From assembly GCA_020249265.1 (NCBI GenBank), contig JADCGA010000022.1, positions 1 through 44,295 on the forward strand: 44,295 nt of DNA. Reading direction: 5' to 3'. Origin of the DNA: Roseomonas sp. (GTDB lineage Bacteria > Pseudomonadota > Alphaproteobacteria > Acetobacterales > Acetobacteraceae). The number at the start of each line of letters is the position of its first letter. Position 1 is the first letter of the stretch. Position numbers and translations under genes: made by a program. Below, piece after piece: positions 16,201 to 23,740 of the stretch. The notes beneath the pieces were generated by a model. The model did not search any database. It saw only the letters and a program-made list of their open reading frames with translations, and was not told the DNA's origin.

Positions 16201-19200
16201 GCCGCGCAAAGGGCCAGGTCGAAGACCGCGCCCCCCGGCACCGAGTCTGGTCCCAGCACCGGCACAAGCCGGCCAGCACCCAACCGCGCCAGCAGCCGCT
16301 CCGCCGCTGCAACGTCGCCAGCAAGGATGGAAAGCGCGATCTCGCCAGCGCGCAGCCGGGGCAGCAGGCGGGCCAACATCCCGCCAAGCCCTGGCTCAAG
16401 AAGCAGGATGCTGAGGCGACGCGGCCCGCCCAAGCGGATCACGCGGTCCAGGGTCTCCAGCAACGCATCCTGGATGGGTGCCGAGAAAACCGAGCTGGTC
16501 ATCAGCACATCCAGCAATTCGGGCGATGGCGGGACCTCCGGCTCGCCCAGCAGCAGCGGGGGCAGCGCCTCAAGCGCATGCAGCGCCAGGCGAAGATCGC
16601 CGCTGGCCAGGGGATAGTGGCTGGCGAAGCCGAGGAGCCGCTCGGTCGCATCGGCGGGCGGCGCGGCCATGAGGAATTGCCCCTCACCTTCCGTCATCCT
16701 GCCGGCATGACGGAGCGCATCCAGCAGCGCCCGCCATACCACCTGCGCCGCAGGGGCGATCCGCCCGCCCAGGTCGGGGTCCTGCGCGGCGATCCGGCTG
16801 CCGCCAAGCCTGCCCACCACATGCGCCGCGACATCAAGGCCCAGCGTGATAACCGCGCCACGCGGCGCTGCGACCTCCGGCGGCTCGATGAAGGGCTCGG
16901 CCAGAGCCTCGGCCAGCGCCGCCGCCATGTAGCGCGCGCCGGCCTCCCACGGGATCAGCCTGGTGCGCAGGATCCGGTCCGCCTCACGCCAGGTGGAGAT
17001 GATCAGGCGTCGCATTACCACGCCCTGACCCTCCGCCACCACCTCGCCTTCGGCCGAGAGCATGGTGACGTCAAAGACCCGCGCATCGGCCGTCTGGCGC
17101 ACGAGGCGCGTCACCGCCCGGTGTACCGACGTGCCGGGCCGGTAGAGCGAGAGCCGTGCCATGCGCACCGGCAATTCGCCCAACACCTGGCCCGGCGTAA
17201 CTGGAACGCCGAGGAAGATGGCGTGGAAGGCGGCGTCATAGCTCGGCGGATCAAGCAGCTGGACATCGCTGAAGAAGCCGAGATCGGCCGCCTCGGGCGC
17301 CAGTTCCGTGACGATCACATCGCCGCAGACGCGTGCCGAGCGGGCCGCGCGGAAGGCGCCCTCATAGCCCATGCGGCAGCGCCGCGTGGCGGCATAAATC
17401 GCTGCCTCATCCTGCACCACACCCTGTGCGGGCCATTCCCCTGGCGCGGGCGTCGGCGCCACCTCAGGCAGCACAAGGCCTCTGGCGTGCAGCACAAAGC
17501 TGTTCGCCGGTTCCAACCGGCCGCGGGAGCGGATTTCCACCAGGCGGTCCGCCTCATGCCAGAGCAGGCTCACCTCTCGCCCGGCGCCGGGCTCGAAACT
17601 CATGGGGCGGAGGATGTCGAGGTCAAGGATGCGCAGCCGCCCGGTGCCATGCACCTCACGCCCCACTGCCGAAACCATTTCCATAAAAGCCGCGGCGGGC
17701 AGGATCGCCTCGCCATCTACCTTGTGGCCGGCCAGATGGGGGTGCGTCTCCAGGCTAAGGATCTGCCGCCACTCCGATCCGCCGGGTGCCAGCCTCGTGC
17801 CGATCAGCGGGTGCAGGGGCGCGCCGCCGAAGGAGGGACCATAGATGCCATAGGCCTCGTTGGTCTGGCCGATCAGGTAGAATTGCCGGTCCCAGCGCAT
17901 TGGCGGCAGGATTCGGGCGGGGGCCAGCGGCGCGGGGCTCGGCTCGGCCAGCCTTGCGCCGCGCGCTACGGCCTCAAGCGGGATGCGCGCCACCGGGTCT
18001 GCATCCTCGGGCCGCACCGCTTGGGTCAGGCTGGGCAGGGCAATGGCCCGCGCCCCGGCCTGCCGCACGATCTCGGCCACCAGGGAACCGAGGATAGGGC
18101 GCGGGCTGATTTCGATGAACAATTCCGCATCGGCGAGGGCCGCTTCCACCGCCGCCTGGAACAGGATGGGTTCGCGGATATTGGACCACCAATAGCCGCC
18201 ATCCAGTTCGTCACCGCGCAGCGCCGCGCCGGTGACCGAGGAAATCATGGGGATGCGCGTGGCGCCCGGCCGCAGCCCAGCCAAAGCAGCAATGGTCGCT
18301 TCCCGCTCAGGGTCCAGCGCCTTACTGTGAAAAGGATAGGCGATGTCGAGCGTGACGGTGGCGACGCGCAGGCGGCGGGCCACGCGCAGCACCTCGGCCA
18401 GCCCCTCGTTGGTGCCGGAGATGGTGGTGGAATTGGGCGCATTGCGCGCGACGACTTCGACCGCCGCCGAGGCATCGGCCTCAGCGATCAGCTCGGCTGC
18501 GCGGGCGGCATCGCAGGCCAGCACCGCCATGCTCCCCTGCCCGCGCACGGATTCCTGGCGTGCGCTGCGTTGCACAATGAGCCGGACGGAATCCTCCAGC
18601 GTCAGCGCCCCCGACGCGGCCGCGGCCGCGACCTCGCCCACGGAATGGCCCAGCACAAGATCGGGGCGCAGCCCCTCAGCCTCAAGCGCGGCGCAGAGGG
18701 CGAGTTGGATCGTGAAGAGCAGCGGCTGCACGGCGCTGGTCGCGGCCAGCCGCGCGGCAACGTCTTCGGCCAGCACCGTCTCAAGCGGGCAGGTGCCCTC
18801 CGCCGCGCGGATCAGCGCCGCGATCTCATTGAATCGGGCGCGGAAGACGGCGTTGCCCCGATAGGCGGCGCGCCCCATCCCGGGCCATTGGCTGCCATTG
18901 CCGGCGAAGACGAAGCCGATGCGCGCGCGCCGCGCCACCGCCTCGGCCAGCGCCACGCCGGGCCTGGGCGTGTCTAGGTCTTGCAGGGTTAGGGCGGCTT
19001 CGGGTTGCTGCAGCAGATCCACCACAAGGCGATGCGGCAGCGCATCGCGCGTCACTCGCAGTTCATGTGCCACCGCCGCAGCGCCATGCGCCAGCACTGG
19101 CTCAAGATGAGCCTGTGCCAAGGCACGGAGCGCCGGCTTGCTATGCGCCGAGATCATCAGGAAACGCGGGTTGGCTGCCGGCGCGACCGCCGCCGGTGGT

Positions 19201-20486
19201 GGCGGGGCGCTGCCCAGGATCGCATGCGCATTGGTCCCGCCAAAGCCGTAACTGCACAGGCCCGCCAGCAATTCGCCCTGAGCAGGCAGTTCAACCGCCT
19301 GGGCCGCTGGCGCCAGTTTCAGCCCGACCACGTCAATATCGGGGTTCAATTCCTCAAGATACAGCGTGGCCGGGTAGCGGCGCCGCTCAAGTGAGAGGAT
19401 CAGCTTGGCAAGGCCCGCCATGCCGGAGGCGGATTCCAGATGCCCGATATTGGACTTTACCGACCCGATGGGCAGCGGCGCCCGGCGATGCCGCCCGAGG
19501 GATTCGCCAATGGCCCGCGCCTCGATCGGATCACCGACGCGCGTGCCGGTGCCATGCGCCTCCACAAAGGAAAGCGCGTCCGGCGACACGCCCGCAGTGC
19601 GGTAGAGTGCGTCCAGCAGGTCTCGCTGGCCGGTAAGCGATGGGAGGGAGATGCCGTTGGTGCGGCCATCCGAATTCACGCCAACGGCGTGCAGCCGCGC
19701 CCGCGGCCGGGTGCCCAGCCCTGCATCGGCGCGGGCCAGTACGATCACCACCGCGCCTTCGGCCCGGACATAGCCATCGCCCTGGGCCGAGAAGGGCCGG
19801 CATCGCCCGGTGGGCGACAGCATGCCCGCGCGCGAAAACCCGATAAAGGGCGCGGGTGAGGTAAGCATGTTCACCCCGCCCACAATCGCGCATTCGATCC
19901 GCCCTTCCTCCAGGGCGGCCGCCGCCTGGGCCAGCGCCACAACGGAGGAGGAGCATGCGGTATCAATCGTCAGACTCGGGCCCTTGAGGTCGTAGATGTA
20001 GGAAATGCGGTTCGACACCATGGCCAGGCTATTGCCGGTCATGAAATGGGCGTCTATCGAGGCCAGGTCCAGCAGCGGCACATCGGCGTAATCGGTGGCC
20101 GAAGCACCGACATAAACGCCCACCTGGCGCCCGGCGAGGCGCGACGGCGCGATACCTGCATCCTCCAGCGCTTCCCAGGTCACTTCCAGCAGGAGGCGCT
20201 GCTGCGGGTCCATCTGCTCCGCCTCGCGCCGCGACATGCCGAAGGCGGCGGCGTCGAAGCTAAGCCCATCGCGCAGATAGCCGCCTGCGAAGGTATAGGT
20301 AGTGCCGCGCGCTTTAGTGTCCCGGCTGAGGAAGCGCTCTGCCCGCCAGCGTCCAGGGGGGGAGACATCCTGCACGGCGGAACCACCATCCTCCAGCAAC
20401 CTCCACAGCGCTTCCAGATCGTCAGCGCCCGGAAGGCGAAGGCTCAGGCCAAGGATGTCGAGGGGAATCGGCAGCGAAAGGAGCAA
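13242..20486 (-). CDS. Type I polyketide synthase, KS-AT-DH-pseudoMT-ER-KR-ACP
   Basis: 2414 residues, one complete fully reducing module. KS 1-425 with Cys178 (DTACSSS), His311 (EAHGTGT) and His349 (KSNIGH). AT ~520-830 with Ser615 (GHSVGE) and YPFH at 717-720, nearer to malonyl- than methylmalonyl-type motifs. DH ~890-1160 with His921 (GHKVDG....P) and Asp1084 (DAAFH). ~1180-1560 resembles a C-methyltransferase but has a broken SAM loop (EPGLGG), so probably inactive. ER ~1735-2030 with GAAGGVGLAA at 1862. KR ~2050-2260 with GGTGGFG, Ser2191 and Tyr2204. ACP with Ser2368 (GLDSLM). No thioesterase. It should make a saturated chain iteratively. The start is a TTG (20486): an in-frame stop lies three codons upstream, so little leader is possible. 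The neighbours suggest chain release by the oxoamine synthase. Confidence 0.95.
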   Translation of the reverse strand: MLLSLPIPLDILGLSLRLPGADDLEALWRLLEDGGSAVQDVSPPGRWRAERFLSRDTKARGTTYTFAGGYLRDGLSFDAAAFGMSRREAEQMDPQQRLLLEVTWEALEDAGIAPSRLAGRQVGVYVGASATDYADVPLLDLASIDAHFMTGNSLAMVSNRISYIYDLKGPSLTIDTACSSSVVALAQAAAALEEGRIECAIVGGVNMLTSPAPFIGFSRAGMLSPTGRCRPFSAQGDGYVRAEGAVVIVLARADAGLGTRPRARLHAVGVNSDGRTNGISLPSLTGQRDLLDALYRTAGVSPDALSFVEAHGTGTRVGDPIEARAIGESLGRHRRAPLPIGSVKSNIGHLESASGMAGLAKLILSLERRRYPATLYLEELNPDIDVVGLKLAPAAQAVELPAQGELLAGLCSYGFGGTNAHAILGSAPPPPAAVAPAANPRFLMISAHSKPALRALAQAHLEPVLAHGAAAVAHELRVTRDALPHRLVVDLLQQPEAALTLQDLDTPRPGVALAEAVARRARIGFVFAGNGSQWPGMGRAAYRGNAVFRARFNEIAALIRAAEGTCPLETVLAEDVAARLAATSAVQPLLFTIQLALCAALEAEGLRPDLVLGHSVGEVAAAAASGALTLEDSVRLIVQRSARQESVRGQGSMAVLACDAARAAELIAEADASAAVEVVARNAPNSTTISGTNEGLAEVLRVARRLRVATVTLDIAYPFHSKALDPEREATIAALAGLRPGATRIPMISSVTGAALRGDELDGGYWWSNIREPILFQAAVEAALADAELFIEISPRPILGSLVAEIVRQAGARAIALPSLTQAVRPEDADPVARIPLEAVARGARLAEPSPAPLAPARILPPMRWDRQFYLIGQTNEAYGIYGPSFGGAPLHPLIGTRLAPGGSEWRQILSLETHPHLAGHKVDGEAILPAAAFMEMVSAVGREVHGTGRLRILDLDILRPMSFEPGAGREVSLLWHEADRLVEIRSRGRLEPANSFVLHARGLVLPEVAPTPAPGEWPAQGVVQDEAAIYAATRRCRMGYEGAFRAARSARVCGDVIVTELAPEAADLGFFSDVQLLDPPSYDAAFHAIFLGVPVTPGQVLGELPVRMARLSLYRPGTSVHRAVTRLVRQTADARVFDVTMLSAEGEVVAEGQGVVMRRLIISTWREADRILRTRLIPWEAGARYMAAALAEALAEPFIEPPEVAAPRGAVITLGLDVAAHVVGRLGGSRIAAQDPDLGGRIAPAAQVVWRALLDALRHAGRMTEGEGQFLMAAPPADATERLLGFASHYPLASGDLRLALHALEALPPLLLGEPEVPPSPELLDVLMTSSVFSAPIQDALLETLDRVIRLGGPRRLSILLLEPGLGGMLARLLPRLRAGEIALSILAGDVAAAERLLARLGAGRLVPVLGPDSVPGGAVFDLALCAATTPLDGGEPSPLDMLVSLGAKAPLLLAAIPGHDPAIDVLHAAMPGWFRFSPTPETPVGAWPYPSEADAAFAGRGFIISHSVPIGGSGARLVSAVTPQRRLLELSAPRFPLCLAVPNEVLADGCRNLLPGFELRGAVSAAAVAGLAAQALLPEGFAAVLEFGAAAPVAAMEALPARMLRLRDLALALSDGAPPCRLYVVVQEAEGAAAQAISAYARCLMNEFPRLETCLLVLAADASAATLEPVLRRHLTETLQEREIRVSAAGAEVPRAARLAAPAPRAPGADERSLLRIGPRGLDEMAWILAPRAAPGPGEVEVAVTATGLNFRDVMLGLNVLDSEILGEGLTGASLGFEFAGRVVRLGPGVTGLQPGDPVMGFAAGAFASHLTLPAEQVFQLGQGIPAEAGAAIPVAFMTAWYGLIERAGLKRGETVLIEGAAGGVGLAALQIAHAHGAIVVAVAGTAEKRALLRRLGADHVLDSRAPDLEDSIRAAVGGVDVVLNSVAGDAMRAALRLLRPFGRFVEMGKRDFLDNTRLGLRPFLRNVTYVGADIDQLLAHDPALVRRMLGALMALFDAGRLAPIPCLALPGERVADGFRLMQASGHIGKILVRPSPRGEPPAQAAVAFTPAPGLHVVLGGTGGFGLETGLWLAAQGARCVILASRSGRVAPEQAERLDLARAAGCELLEAALDVTDAAAVTAAFARWRAEFGPIAGVIHCAMVLEDGMILGLTAEKIHRVLAPKIQGMQALDAAIAGDRLQYLLAYSSATSFVGSPGQSAYVVGNAFLEGAVLGMRARGVPALAVGWGAISDVGVIARTRGLGERLLAATGVSGVTSAEALRHLGGLLADPWAAAAVSAYSVIRWSPAATKLAVLRSPYFAEVFAEAGQGAATPGEEALDISSLSPEAAAEALLGLVRDEVARILRLPPEAVETDRPLMDLGLDSLMALELRLAVEKRTGLEMTMTMIGGSRSVRDLVGRIVTTLAGPPSH

Positions 20487-20596
20487 AACATGTCACCACG
20501 AGGACTGTGGCGGGTGGCCTGCCGCCAGCCTCGTCCAGCGGCAGCCCCGATCAGACGTGCGAGGGATTGTATTTCCGATGAATGCAGTCAATCCAC

Positions 20597-20625
20597 TTGA
20601 CGAATAAGGAAGATTGGGGATTTTA
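20597..20625 (+). promoter_or_regulatory. Candidate promoter for the SDR/acyltransferase operon
   Basis: TTGACG, 17-bp spacer, ATTTTA, within the 208-bp divergent region between PKS and SDR. Transcription would begin near 20632, downstream of the first possible TTG start (20614), which supports GTG 20695 as the SDR start. Confidence 0.35.
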
Positions 20626-20694
20626 ACACGAAATGTACCGCCGCTTCCAGCCCCCGCGCGCCGGGGTTGTTGCGCCCTCGCCTGGCGGCGGGTC

Positions 20695-21507
20695 GTGAGC
20701 CCCCCTTTTGGCTTGGTCACTGGGGGGTCCAGCGGCATCGGGCTCGCCTTTGCTGAAGCACTCCAGGCACGGGGCTGCCGCGTTGTGGTGGTCGGGCGCG
20801 ATGCTGGCCGGCTGGCTGCGGCCCAAACCCGCCTTGCCCCGCTCGGCCCCGTGCCGCCTGAGACGCTGGCCCTGGATGTGCGGGATGCAGCAGCGGTTCG
20901 CGTTGCCATGGAAGGGCTGCTGGCCAAGTATGGCGCGCCTTCCTGGGTGGTGACCAGCGCCGGCATCGCCTGGCCGGGCCGCTTCCTTGACCAGCCACTC
21001 AACGAGCACGAGGCGCAATGGCGCACCAATTACCTCGGCACGCTCCATGTGCTGCACGCGCTGGCGCCGGCCATGGCGCGGGCCGGGCGGGGGCAGGTGA
21101 TCCTTGTATCCTCCGCCGCAGCGCTGGCGGGCTTTGCCGGCTACGGCGCTTATGCGCCTTCCAAATGGGCGCTGCGGGGGCTTGGCGATATTCTGTCCAT
21201 TGAACTCGGCGCGCATGGCGTACGAGTGCTGACCGCCTTCCCGCCCGACACCGACACGCCGCAACTGGCCGAGGAGCGCGCCCGCCGACCCGCCTTCACC
21301 GCCCGCTTCGCCGCCGGCAATAAGGCGCTCAGCCCTGCCTTCGTCGCGGCCAGCATCCTGCGCGCGGCGGATCGTGGCCGCCGCCATGTGGCGCCGGGCT
21401 TTGGTGCCAGCCTATTGCTGCTGGCGGGCTTGCCCTTCGCGCGCTATCTGGAGGCGCTGCAACGGCGCCTTTTGCGCCGGCACCCGGAGGATTTCCTCCC
21501 CCCGTGA
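20695..21507 (+). CDS. SDR resembling 3-ketodihydrosphingosine reductase
   Basis: About 270 residues. The classical SDR features are the NADPH loop TGGSSGIGLA, SAGIAWPG, the catalytic Ser in VSSAAAL, and YAPSK (catalytic Tyr and Lys). The segment AFPPDTDTPQLAEERARRP is the hallmark of the KDSR/TSC10 group, which reduces the 3-keto group of 3-ketosphinganine (typically PPDTDTPG..EE...KP). A hydrophobic patch near the C-terminus (LLLLAGLPFARYL) may touch the membrane, as in KDSR. The frame is open from TTG 20614, but the extra 27 residues are Arg/Pro-rich and precede the likely transcription start, so GTG 20695 is chosen. It overlaps the next gene (GTGA at 21504). Its job is inferred as reduction of the keto-amine made by the oxoamine synthase. 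Confidence 0.82.
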   Translation: MSPPFGLVTGGSSGIGLAFAEALQARGCRVVVVGRDAGRLAAAQTRLAPLGPVPPETLALDVRDAAAVRVAMEGLLAKYGAPSWVVTSAGIAWPGRFLDQPLNEHEAQWRTNYLGTLHVLHALAPAMARAGRGQVILVSSAAALAGFAGYGAYAPSKWALRGLGDILSIELGAHGVRVLTAFPPDTDTPQLAEERARRPAFTARFAAGNKALSPAFVAASILRAADRGRRHVAPGFGASLLLLAGLPFARYLEALQRRLLRRHPEDFLPP

Positions 21508-22037
21508 CGCCTGCCGCGCTTGATCCCCCCATCATCGAGGAAGCCGGCGAGGGATGGCTGATCCCGGCCCATCCGCGCCCGCTGGACACGGCGCCCGGGG
21601 CGCTGCGCTTGGCGCTCATGGCGCGGCGCAGCCTGATCGCGCCCTGGACGGCAGTGTCCTATACGGCACAGGACTACGATTTTCGTCTGCTGCGGCGCCA
21701 GATCTGCGTCTTCAACGACCCGGCATCCATCCGGGCCGTCTGCTTGGACGAGGCGCGGGACGGCCAGCTGATGGCGCCGCTGTCCAGCCGGCTGCCGCAT
21801 GCGGAGGGTAACCTCGCCATCGCGGCCAAGCTTGCCCGCCGCACCGGCTGCAGCATCGCGCTTTGGCACGTCACGCGGCAGCCGGAAGGGCGGTTCCGGG
21901 TGAATTTTTTCGACGCGATCACCCTGCCGGAGAGCCCATCCGGGGTGCTCGACGATGTCGCCTTTCTGAACGCAATCATCGAGCCTGTTGTGCTCGACCA
22001 TCTCGATCAATGGTTCCGGCTTAATAATGCGTTCTGA
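21504..22037 (+). CDS. LpxL/HtrB-like acyltransferase, short form
   Basis: 177 residues starting at a GTG that overlaps the SDR stop. The C-terminal half resembles the C-terminal half of lauroyl/lysophospholipid acyltransferases: AAKLARRTGCSIALWHVTRQ, then EGRFRVNFFDAITLPE, then INxxIE..V..H.DQWF (here LNAIIEPVVLDHLDQWFRL). The family is normally ~290 residues and carries an HX4D motif in its N-terminal half. I see neither the full length nor a clear HX4D, so this is either a divergent short family or a degenerate enzyme. Its coupling on both sides (the 3' end overlaps the GNAT gene by 11 bp) says it is expressed with the lipid cluster. N- or O-acylation of the sphingoid-like base is a guess. 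Confidence 0.55.
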   Translation: MTPAALDPPIIEEAGEGWLIPAHPRPLDTAPGALRLALMARRSLIAPWTAVSYTAQDYDFRLLRRQICVFNDPASIRAVCLDEARDGQLMAPLSSRLPHAEGNLAIAAKLARRTGCSIALWHVTRQPEGRFRVNFFDAITLPESPSGVLDDVAFLNAIIEPVVLDHLDQWFRLNNAF

Positions 22038-22644
22038 CCTGGCGCAACCCGTGGTCGGGCCGCTGGCGCCCGGCCCGCTGCAGGATCAGGTGCTGGACCT
22101 GGCGGCCACCAGCCGATCTGGGCTGTCCGCCCTACTGGGAGACGCCGCCGCGCGGCACGCGCTGTTTCGGCGCGGCATGCGGGCGGATCGCTTTCTGGTG
22201 GCGACGGTGGAGGGCGAACTCGCTGGCTATCTCAGCCTGAAATATACGGGGCACGGACCCTTCGCGCCGAGCCTTGGGGATTTCCTGCGCTGCTACGGCG
22301 CGGCGCAAGGCGCCCATGCCTTTGCCGTCTACCGGGTAATCGAGGCACGGTCCCGCCCCAGGCCGGGTGGCGCGTATATCTACGGGCTCGATGTGCTGAA
22401 GCCTTGGCGGGGTCACCGCCGCGGGCGCGATGTCGGCGGCGCGCTGATAGAGGCCGCCATCGCGGCCACGGCGCGGCTTGGGCTCCGCACGCTCGACCTG
22501 GAAGTCCGGCGCCCGGCGGCGCGCGCATTCTTTCTCAGGATGGGGGCGGTGCCGGTCACTGCCCCGCGCCTGTCCTTCACCGGGCTGCTGATCGCCTCGG
22601 CCGGGGATTACCAACGCCTGACCATCGGCGTCCCCCGCGCATGA
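22027..22644 (+). CDS. GNAT-family N-acyltransferase
   Basis: About 205 residues with a GNAT fold: DRFLVATVEGELAGYLSLK (beta strands 2-4), then YIYGLDVLKPWRGHRRGRDVGGALIEAAIA, where the segment between strand 4 and helix 3 gives the acyl-CoA pyrophosphate loop (R..GRDVGGAL), and ARAFFLRMGAVPV near the end. The ATG at 22027 (MRSDLAQ) overlaps the previous stop. Bacterial ceramide synthase of Caulobacter is reported to have a GNAT-type fold, so N-acylation of the amino-lipid made by this cluster is an attractive inference. Ordinary acetyl transfer cannot be excluded. It is the last gene of the plus-strand operon. Confidence 0.72.
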   Translation: MRSDLAQPVVGPLAPGPLQDQVLDLAATSRSGLSALLGDAAARHALFRRGMRADRFLVATVEGELAGYLSLKYTGHGPFAPSLGDFLRCYGAAQGAHAFAVYRVIEARSRPRPGGAYIYGLDVLKPWRGHRRGRDVGGALIEAAIAATARLGLRTLDLEVRRPAARAFFLRMGAVPVTAPRLSFTGLLIASAGDYQRLTIGVPRA

Positions 22645-22975
22645 GGACCGCGGCCGCTGTTGAACGCCAAGGCCTTCGCCGCCGCGCAGATTGGGATTGG
22701 CGGATTGAGGGCTGCCTTTGGCTTCGATTCGGCGCTTGGCACGGGAAAAATCAAAAGACAAGCGGATCGCGTTCAGATGGAATCACCCGAACGGGTGAAG
22801 ATGCTCGTAAAACAATAACATAGAGCGGGTTGCGTGAACCCATGTGAAAGCGACATGGTCTGGCGGTGCGATTCGTTGCGCGCCTTTTCCGAACCAAAAC
22901 TGCGCCCGCGCACCACTGGCCCCATGTTTGTTAGGCCGATGCGTGAAGCATGGCCCAAGCGCCAGGAAAGTCCAA
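22645..22975. other. Intergenic region without a recognisable gene
   Basis: 331 bp between the GNAT gene and the methyltransferase. Apart from repeat copy B (22756-22855) I see no gene, RNA or clear terminator. Short open frames here have no family resemblance. Confidence 0.6.
22756..22855. repeat. ~100-bp dispersed palindromic repeat, copy B
   Basis: Aligned gap-free to 10819-10918, same orientation. It shares TTCAGATGGAA, the linker GTGAAGATGCTCG and TTGCGTGA. Its first hairpin is decayed (TCACCCGAACG instead of TCATCTGAACG). Confidence 0.8.
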
Positions 22976-23680
22976 TCAGGCGCGCAGCAAAACGCGCCGG
23001 CGAAGCCGCACTGTCCCGGCCGGCATGGCGGCGAAAACATCCTTCTCTGCCTCAATCAGACAAAGCCCCGCCCAGCGCGCGGGGCAAATGGTGCGCCCCG
23101 CTTTCTCCCAGGCGGAGCCTGCGCGCATCAAGGGCGTGAAGGGCGGCACGTAAAGCGCGGCATCGCGCCGCTCCACGCGAAACATATGTGCTTGCAACAG
23201 TCTTGTGATCTGCGAGGGTGAATAAGGCCGCCCATGCCCGAAGGGCGTGTGGTCAAACTGCGCCCAAATGCCGCGCCGATTGGGCGCCACAACCAAAAGG
23301 CGCCCATCATCGCGCAGCACGCGCCAACATTCGCGCAGCAACCGCCCGGCATTTTCAGCCGCTTCCAGCCCATGCACGAGCAAGATCCGATCAAAGATCA
23401 AATCCGGGAAGGGCAGCGCGTCTTCCTCCGCCAGCACAGCGGATGAAACCCCGCCATGAGCAAATCGCGCAGGCCCAAGCTGCGCGGGGGAAAGCGCGAT
23501 GCAGCGCGCTGCCTCATCACGCCATAGTGGTAGGTAGGGCTCGGCATGGCCAATCCCCAGCACGGAAAGCCCGGTCAGGCGCGGCCAAAGCGTGGCCAGC
23601 CGCCGGCGCAGCAGGCGCGCGGTCAGCCCGCCCGCCGGCGCGGCGTAGAATTCGGCCAGGCCATGGATTTCCTCTCCCAT
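22976..23680 (-). CDS. Class I SAM-dependent methyltransferase
   Basis: 234 residues starting at the ATG at 23680 (MGEEIHGLAEFY). The N-terminal AEFYAAPAG, the SAM loop LSVLGIGHAEPYLP, ALPFPDLIFDRILLVHGLE (acidic loop and strand 4 of Methyltransf_11) and LRECWRVLRDDGRLLVVAPNRRGIWA are all visible. This protein is regularly found divergent from glyoxalase II (gloB) in alphaproteobacteria, as it is here, and its substrate is not known. The minus-strand frame stays open for another 1.7 kb upstream across gloB and beyond, but that extension is antisense noise in GC-rich DNA. The 60-bp gap to gloB holds both starts. Confidence 0.87.
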   Translation of the reverse strand: MGEEIHGLAEFYAAPAGGLTARLLRRRLATLWPRLTGLSVLGIGHAEPYLPLWRDEAARCIALSPAQLGPARFAHGGVSSAVLAEEDALPFPDLIFDRILLVHGLEAAENAGRLLRECWRVLRDDGRLLVVAPNRRGIWAQFDHTPFGHGRPYSPSQITRLLQAHMFRVERRDAALYVPPFTPLMRAGSAWEKAGRTICPARWAGLCLIEAEKDVFAAMPAGTVRLRRRVLLRA

Positions 23681-23740
23681 ACGGGTAGATATAGGTACTT
23701 CCGGGCCGGCTTGGCATGGCCCCCTGACAAGGCACCTTCT

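Noticed and set aside
15963..18977. A 1004-codon open frame on the plus strand opposite the PKS
   Set aside because: It is antisense to conserved AT/DH domains. The His/Arg/Gln-rich composition is what GC-rich antisense frames give, and no domain is visible.
20614..20694. TTG start and 27-residue N-terminal extension of the KDSR-like SDR
   Set aside because: The extension is Arg/Pro-rich, absent from the SDR fold, and upstream of the predicted transcription start. GTG 20695 gives a normal SDR start.
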